Positions 5,963-6,066 of a DNA stretch of 6,066 bases are shown piece by piece. Positions within the stretch are counted from its first letter, which is position 1. Each line of letters starts with the position of its first letter. Under the pieces are notes generated by a model, which did not search any database, was not told the origin of the DNA, and worked only from the letters and a program-made list of their open reading frames with translations. The DNA is taken from positions 1-6,066 of the forward strand of contig JAFGVZ010000009.1 of assembly GCA_016937725.1 (NCBI GenBank). The letters run 5' to 3'. Source of the DNA: Paracoccaceae bacterium (lineage in GTDB: Bacteria > Pseudomonadota > Alphaproteobacteria > Rhodobacterales > Rhodobacteraceae). The position numbers were made by a program, and so were the translations under genes.

Positions 5963-6066
5963 CAGCACTCCTCCAGTTCGTTGCCAGCCGTCACACCGCT
6001 GACCAGTTGATAGCGCAGCAAATCCGGGATGTCGTGCGGGTCGCGCAGCAAGGGTTGCAGGTCGCG
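5962..6066 (-). CDS. C-terminal end of the gene upstream of pxpA, probably 5-oxoprolinase subunit C
   Basis: Only the last 34 codons and the TGA stop (5964-5962) lie in the window; the gene continues past the right edge. Reading inward from position 6066, the frame is open and ends with a segment containing DIPDLLRYQLVSGVTAG, then NELEEC and the stop. This resembles the tail I recall for biotin-dependent carboxyltransferase-like proteins (PxpC, or a fused PxpB-PxpC). The pxpB-pxpC-pxpA order known from E. coli would put pxpC in exactly this place. The stop overlaps the pxpA start by one base. The open frame and junction are seen directly; the identity rests mainly on position and is moderate. 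It could instead be another short accessory gene of the same operon. Confidence 0.6.
   Translation of the reverse strand, partial: RDLQPLLRDPHDIPDLLRYQLVSGVTAGNELEEC
5969..5974 (-). promoter_or_regulatory. Ribosome binding site that fixes the pxpA start
   Basis: GGAGGA read on the minus strand is 6 bases before the ATG at 5962 and directly touches the in-frame GTG at 5968. The spacing excludes the GTG and makes the protein 255 rather than 257 residues. The site lies within the last codons of the upstream gene, as expected in a tightly packed operon. Confidence 0.75.

Noticed and set aside
5294..6010. Open frame of 238 codons on the plus strand across pxpA
   Set aside because: It mirrors the pxpA coding sequence. 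The minus-strand frame carries the LamB/YcsF motifs, a ribosome binding site and a TGATG junction, while this frame is rich in Arg, His and Gln with no domain.

Overview
The window looks like an ordinary stretch of a GC-rich alphaproteobacterial chromosome, most likely from the Rhodobacterales (Roseobacter/Rhodobacter group). This rests on strong G/C preference at third codon positions, a paired M16 peptidase operon, a MutL that carries its own nuclease motifs (as expected where MutH is absent), and a promoter of the alphaproteobacterial TTG-N17-CTATAT type. The placement is inferred from gene style and motifs, not from a database search.

Layout, left to right. Positions 1-88 are a leader with a good Shine-Dalgarno sequence but no convincing promoter. 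Positions 89-541 (+) encode a small exported histidine-rich DUF4399 protein. Positions 542-648 hold a GC-rich hairpin, then a candidate promoter and ribosome binding site. Positions 649-1986 and 1986-3281 (+) are two exported M16 peptidase-family proteins sharing a TAATG stop/start junction. Positions 3282-3320 are a 39-base gap that contains a good promoter placed so close to the next ATG that the transcript is probably leaderless. Positions 3321-5141 (+) encode MutL. Positions 5142-5194 form a nested hairpin between convergent genes, probably a two-way terminator. Positions 5195-5962 (-) encode PxpA (LamB/YcsF family), and positions 5962-6066 (-) are the last 34 codons of an upstream gene, probably PxpC, coupled to pxpA by a TGATG junction.

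How the genes work together. The two M16 proteins look like the halves of one heterodimeric periplasmic peptidase: the first has the zinc site but has lost the C-terminal Arg/Tyr pair, and the second has the Arg/Tyr pair but has lost the zinc site. MutL is the mismatch-repair matchmaker and probable nicking enzyme, and appears independently transcribed. PxpA and its upstream partner belong to the ATP-dependent 5-oxoprolinase that returns 5-oxoproline to glutamate.

I found no mobile element, CRISPR array, tRNA or rRNA, and no evidence of an undescribed multi-gene system. The points most worth following up are the split M16 active site, the probable leaderless mutL promoter, the nested terminator with alternative pairings, and the altered KPHG-type motif in PxpA.
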